Shown here piece by piece: positions 5,942 through 7,455 of a stretch of DNA of 7,455 nt. Below the pieces are notes generated by a model, which was not told where the DNA came from, did no database searches, and worked only from the letters and a program-made list of their open reading frames with translations. Origin of the DNA: Gammaproteobacteria bacterium (lineage in GTDB: Bacteria; Pseudomonadota; Gammaproteobacteria; Enterobacterales; Alteromonadaceae); assembly GCA_023481025.1 (NCBI GenBank), contig JAMCWV010000001.1, positions 1-7,455 of the forward strand, read 5' to 3'. The position numbers were made by a program, and so were the translations under genes. Every line of letters starts with the position of its first letter. Position 1 is the stretch's first letter.

Positions 5942-7393
5942 TTACTGGCTTAACCACCGCTGTGCAAATTCATCGGCGGGGACCGGCTTGCCACGCAAAA
6001 ATCCTTGCATCGCGTCGCAACCTAATTGCTTTAAAAAACGCTCTTGAGCGTGGTTTTCGACCCCCTCGGCAACCGTCTTTAAGCCCAATGACTGGGCCAT
6101 GGCAATAATCGTTTGCACTAGGGTGAAATGGTCATGACTCGTCTCCATGTCTTCGACAAAAGACTTGTCAATCTTTAAGCTCGTCACCGGGAAGCGACTG
6201 AGATAGGCCAGCGATGAGAACCCCGTACCAAAATCATCCACAGCAACGTGAAAACCATGCTCGCGCAAGCGTTGTAGTAGTTTCATACTTTTCTCTGGAT
6301 GGCGCATCATTACGCTTTCGGTCAATTCGATGCCGATATGCTCTGCGGAAATAGCACGTGTGCGATCGAGAAAATAATCGACCATATACGGGGTATCAAA
6401 TTGTTGTGCCGAGGTATTAATGCTTAACAAACCGGGTGGTGGCAAATCTGCGCGTTGCCAAGCTTGCAATTGCGCAACGGCGGCTTGAATAACCCAGTCC
6501 CCAAGCGCTCGAATTAAGCCGCGTTCCTCGGCTAATGGAATGAACTCAAGCGGGCTAACATAGCCCAAGGTTTCGTCGTGCCAACGACACAAGGCTTCAG
6601 CACCGACCAACTCCCCCGTTGTCAGCGAAAACTGTGGCTGGTAAGCAAGCTCTAACTGATCTTGATAGATGGCGGTTTTCAAACGTTCAATTAAGTTCTG
6701 ACGGTAACGAATCTTGCGCCCCATCGACGCGTCATAGATGCGCGACTGCGTTTCCACTTGCCGCGCATAATCAAGTGCGATACTCGCATGCTGAAATAAA
6801 TTGGCTTGTTCCGTCGCTTGCTTTTGCGTCAATTCACAGCATTGTGCAGCACCGATGTAGGCATCCATCGTCAAGCGATGCTCATCAATGTAAAACGGTT
6901 CCATAAAGGCCATTTTCACATGTTCAATCGCTAGTGGTAGCGCAATCCCTGCAGTTTCTGGCAACACGATTGCAAACTCATCGTTGGCAGTTCGCGCCAC
7001 TAATTTGCCCGCTTCAAGTTGTCCTTGCAAGCGCTGGCCAATCGCAGACAAAAGTCGGTCACCGATTTCAAGGCCGTAGTTGTCATTCACTTCTTTGAAG
7101 CGGCGAATATTGATCAGTAACAGCGACAGATGATGGAGGCTCTCCGGTAGCTGCAAAACGCTCGAGTGAACGTCTTGGCCCCCGGTTGAACCGCGGAAGA
7201 ACGGCGGTAAAAGCTCGCTGACTTGGTGCTGCATAATCGCTTGCAGCACCGTTAACGTCTCCGTGAGAGCCGTGCGATTTGGTAATTGTGTGACGGGATC
7301 AAAATAGGCCAAGTGCCACACATACTGGTCGTGCTGGTCGATACTTAGATCGCCAGCATCCGCAGCAACATCGTTGTGGACAGTTTTCTGCAT
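5942..7393 (-). CDS. GGDEF-EAL protein, probable c-di-GMP phosphodiesterase, 483 aa
   Basis: A GGDEF-like domain (about 28-220) is followed by an EAL domain (about 235-476). The EAL half keeps the known catalytic set: EAL at E266, N326 in SINTS, the IELTES motif (355-360), DDFGTG at D386-D387, K407 in LKIDK, AEGVE with E443, and Q463 in MQGF. It should hydrolyse c-di-GMP to pGpG. The GGDEF half looks inactive: the signature reads TANDEF (135-140), the metal-binding DxD reads NIR (95-97), and no RxxD inhibitory site is seen. It may instead bind GTP as an allosteric domain or be purely structural. About 27 extra residues (roughly 56-85) interrupt the GGDEF fold after LPNR. There is no membrane segment and no sensor domain, only a 27-residue tail, so the protein is cytoplasmic with unknown input. 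The ATG at 7393 lacks a clear ribosome binding site but no other start fits. Confidence 0.94.
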   Translation of the reverse strand: MQKTVHNDVAADAGDLSIDQHDQYVWHLAYFDPVTQLPNRTALTETLTVLQAIMQHQVSELLPPFFRGSTGGQDVHSSVLQLPESLHHLSLLLINIRRFKEVNDNYGLEIGDRLLSAIGQRLQGQLEAGKLVARTANDEFAIVLPETAGIALPLAIEHVKMAFMEPFYIDEHRLTMDAYIGAAQCCELTQKQATEQANLFQHASIALDYARQVETQSRIYDASMGRKIRYRQNLIERLKTAIYQDQLELAYQPQFSLTTGELVGAEALCRWHDETLGYVSPLEFIPLAEERGLIRALGDWVIQAAVAQLQAWQRADLPPPGLLSINTSAQQFDTPYMVDYFLDRTRAISAEHIGIELTESVMMRHPEKSMKLLQRLREHGFHVAVDDFGTGFSSLAYLSRFPVTSLKIDKSFVEDMETSHDHFTLVQTIIAMAQSLGLKTVAEGVENHAQERFLKQLGCDAMQGFLRGKPVPADEFAQRWLSQ

Positions 7394-7409
7394 GATATTT
7401 TTTCTAGTT

Positions 7410-7438
7410 TTTGTACGATAGGAAGACTATAGCGACAA
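7410..7438 (-). promoter_or_regulatory. Possible promoter of the GGDEF-EAL gene
   Basis: On the minus strand TTGTCG (7438-7433), a 17-base spacer and TACAAA (7415-7410) form a sigma-70-like pair with four of six matches in each box. TATAGT (7431-7426) is a competing -10 with five of six matches but a poor -35. The A-rich leader down to the ATG contains no recognisable Shine-Dalgarno. Confidence 0.3.
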
Positions 7439-7455
7439 ATTATGACGTTGCACAT

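Noticed and set aside
1..7455. Mobile element, integron, CRISPR array or defence island
   Set aside because: No transposase or integrase, no regularly spaced direct repeats, no terminal repeats or target duplications and no shift in base composition were seen; all genes run in one direction and look like housekeeping or accessory metabolism.

Overview
The window looks like ordinary chromosome of a free-living gammaproteobacterium. Base composition is close to 50% GC, the proteins are proteobacterial in type, and good Shine-Dalgarno sequences precede several genes. The AidB-type dehydrogenase, DUF3667 protein, AbgT-family transporter and GGDEF/EAL protein would fit a marine Alteromonadales relative such as Idiomarinaceae. 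That placement is a guess from general resemblance, not a search result. All supported genes lie on the minus strand, so transcription runs from high to low coordinates.

In transcription order the layout is as follows. (1) A 483-residue GGDEF-EAL protein (7393-5942) has a degenerate GGDEF half and an apparently intact EAL half, so it is most likely a c-di-GMP phosphodiesterase. (2) A 44-residue single-pass membrane protein (5905-5771) has its own ribosome binding site. (3) A compact unit follows: TetR-family regulator (5702-5052), AidB-type acyl-CoA dehydrogenase (5062-3398) and class I acyl-CoA synthetase (3372-1864). The first two genes overlap and the last two are 25 bases apart. (4) A DUF3667 zinc-ribbon membrane protein (1729-536). 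(5) The first 133 residues of an AbgT-family transporter (400-1), cut by the window edge.

The clearest functional unit is TetR-AidB-synthetase. The synthetase would activate a carboxylic acid to its CoA thioester, the dehydrogenase would introduce the alpha-beta double bond, and the TetR protein is probably an autoregulator responding to an acyl-CoA or acid. A perfect 11-bp inverted repeat with a 9-base spacer, and a smaller near-palindrome beside it, lie exactly where a repressor would block a predicted promoter (TTGACA, 17 bases, TTCACT) in front of tetR.

There is no sign of mobile elements, CRISPR, tRNA or rRNA genes, or a defence or secretion system. No intergenic gap exceeds 135 bases. 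I found no wholly new system. The items most worth a second look are the tetR operator region, the unannotated-size membrane protein, and the use of an AidB homologue in what looks like a catabolic operon.
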